In this document: positions 5,275 to 6,582 of the stretch, in pieces
Layout: each line of letters begins with the position of its first letter
How positions within the stretch are numbered: the stretch's first letter is position 1
Source: an uncultured Eubacteriales bacterium
GTDB lineage: Bacteria; Bacillota_A; Clostridia; Lachnospirales; Cellulosilyticaceae
Length of the DNA: 6,582 nt
Assembly (NCBI GenBank): GCA_900556665.1
Contig: USPX01000113.1
Span: 1 to 6,582, forward strand
Direction: 5' to 3'
The notes under the pieces: generated by a model
What the model was told of the DNA's origin: nothing
The model's input: the letters and a program-made list of their open reading frames with translations, nothing else
Databases searched by the model: none
Program-made: the position numbers and the translations under genes

Positions 5275-6582
5275 GACTATCCAATGTTTTGTTACCAATG
5301 TGAACAGACCGCAGGTGGTAAAGGCTGTACTAAAATGGGTGTCTGTGGGAAGACCCCTGAAGTTGCTAACTTACAAGACTTACTCATTTATCAATTAAAG
5401 GGTATTAGTTGCTACGCTGTACCACTTATTGAAAGAGGAGAAGAAATCGAAGAAGAAATTCCTGAATTCGTTGAATTTTGTCTTTTTACAACACTTACTA
5501 ATGTTAACTTTGATGTTGATCAACATATTAATCTTTTACATCAATCCCAAGAAATCAAAGAACGTCTTCGCGGACGTGCACCAGCAGGTGATTATCCTGA
5601 ATTTGCAACTTATAACTTAAGTAGTACAAAACAACAAATGTTGGAAGATGCTAAACGTGCAGGCATTATGTTTGACCCTGACTTAGATGAAGATATACGT
5701 TCCCTTCGCCAAACTGTTATCTATGGCTTAAAAGGTATTAGTGCTTATGGCCATCAAGCCCGTTTCTTAAGTTATGCCAATAAGCAAGTTGATGAATTTT
5801 ACCTTAGAGCACTAGAAATCGCTACAAAAGATGATATTTCTGTTGAAGAAATGATTAGATGGGTCATGCGTACTGGTGATATGAGTATTCAAGTTATGAA
5901 AACACTTGATGATGCTAATAATGAAAGTTTCCAAAGTCCAAGTCCTCATACAGTTAATGTTCACATTAAAAAAGGTCCATTTATTATTGTTTCAGGACAT
6001 GACCTCAAAGACCTTTATATGCTTCTTGAACAAACTGAAGGTACAGGCATTAACATTTATACACATGGTGAAATGATTCCTGCTCACGGTTACCCAGAGC
6101 TCAAAAAATTCCCTCACCTTGTGGGAAACTATGGTGGCGCTTGGCAAGATCAACAAGTACAATTTGATGGTATCCCAGGCTGTATTTTAATGACTACTAA
6201 CTGTTTAATGCGTCCTCGTGAAAGTTATAAAGATCGTATTTTTACAACAAATACTGTAGGTTGGGATGGTGTACAGTTTATTCCTAAACTTGAAGATGGC
6301 ACAAAGGACTTCTCTCCCATTATTCAAAAGGCACTTGAACTTGGCGGTTTCCCTGAAGACGAAGAGCCACATGAAATCTTAGTTGGATTTGCCCATAAAG
6401 CAACACTTTCTCATGCTAACCAAATTGTTAATGCCGTTCACCAAGGACTTATCCGTCACTTCTTCGTCATTGGTGGTTGCGATGGCGCAAGACCTGGACG
6501 TAACTACTATACTGAATTTGCAAAAAAGGTGCCTGATGACTGCATCATCTTAACTTTAGCTTGTGGTAAATATCGTTTTAAT
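5272..6582 (+). CDS. hcp: Second hybrid cluster protein (hydroxylamine reductase family), 3' end outside window
   Basis: This is a divergent paralogue of the minus-strand hcp; 437 residues are visible and the frame is open to the window end. The N-terminal cluster motif is Cys7, 10, 19 and 25 (C-X2-C-X8-C-X5-C), in FCYQCEQTAGGKGC and MGVCGK. Five of the seven hybrid-cluster ligands fall inside the window and are all conserved: His243 (SGHDL), Glu267 (HGEMIPAH), Cys311 (TTNC), Cys403 (GGCDG) and Cys431 (LACGK). Spacings of 24, 44, 92 and 28 residues nearly equal those of the neighbour (24, 44, 91, 28) and of Desulfovibrio vulgaris Hcp as I recall it. It lacks the neighbour's roughly 23-residue insertion before the RSLR motif. 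The last Cys and Glu ligands, and whether it also carries a DUF1858 domain, lie beyond the window. Translation probably starts at TTG. Likely role: nitric oxide or hydroxylamine reduction under nitrosative stress. Confidence 0.94.
   Translation, partial: MDYPMFCYQCEQTAGGKGCTKMGVCGKTPEVANLQDLLIYQLKGISCYAVPLIERGEEIEEEIPEFVEFCLFTTLTNVNFDVDQHINLLHQSQEIKERLRGRAPAGDYPEFATYNLSSTKQQMLEDAKRAGIMFDPDLDEDIRSLRQTVIYGLKGISAYGHQARFLSYANKQVDEFYLRALEIATKDDISVEEMIRWVMRTGDMSIQVMKTLDDANNESFQSPSPHTVNVHIKKGPFIIVSGHDLKDLYMLLEQTEGTGINIYTHGEMIPAHGYPELKKFPHLVGNYGGAWQDQQVQFDGIPGCILMTTNCLMRPRESYKDRIFTTNTVGWDGVQFIPKLEDGTKDFSPIIQKALELGGFPEDEEPHEILVGFAHKATLSHANQIVNAVHQGLIRHFFVIGGCDGARPGRNYYTEFAKKVPDDCIILTLACGKYRFN

Noticed and set aside
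5429..5620. 63-codon + strand frame starting MKEEKKSKKKF
   Set aside because: It lies out of frame inside the conserved second hcp gene, so it is a shadow of that gene.

Overview
The window comes from a low-GC, anaerobic-type bacterium, most likely a clostridial Firmicute. Three things point there: A/T-rich codons, strong AGGAGG-type ribosome binding sites (one with a TTG start), and two hybrid-cluster proteins, which are typical of anaerobes. The assignment is inferred from gene content and composition, because no marker gene is present.

Region 1 (1-2989, + strand) is the distal part of a urease operon. It holds the C-terminal end of a UreI/AmiS-family urea channel, a strong 14-bp intercistronic stem-loop, and then the complete accessory genes ureE, ureF, ureG and ureD (ureH), tightly packed with gaps of 9, 32 and 0 nt. 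The structural genes are not in the window and probably lie upstream. UreI would admit urea. UreE supplies nickel, and the UreD-UreF-UreG complex inserts nickel into apo-urease using GTP. The order I-E-F-G-D is the Helicobacter pylori order (I-E-F-G-H), and the UreD here resembles H. pylori UreH closely.

Region 2 (2990-3059) is a short convergent spacer with one terminator hairpin. Its U-tract and G-U pairing favour the minus strand.

Region 3 (3060-6582) holds two divergent hybrid-cluster protein (prismane / hydroxylamine reductase family) genes separated by 286 bp. The minus-strand copy is complete, has all expected cluster ligands, and carries a C-terminal DUF1858-type redox-disulfide domain. 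The plus-strand copy starts at a TTG codon and runs off the window end. All of its cluster ligands that fall inside the window are conserved. The spacer contains a terminator-like hairpin pointing toward the minus-strand gene, which could be an attenuator or insulator. These proteins are associated with nitric oxide, hydroxylamine and nitrosative stress.

I saw no mobile element, CRISPR array, tRNA or rRNA, and no clearly new multi-gene system. The most unusual points are the Helicobacter-like urease block, the fused Hcp with its divergent paralogue, and the hairpins at 291-331 and 5093-5118.
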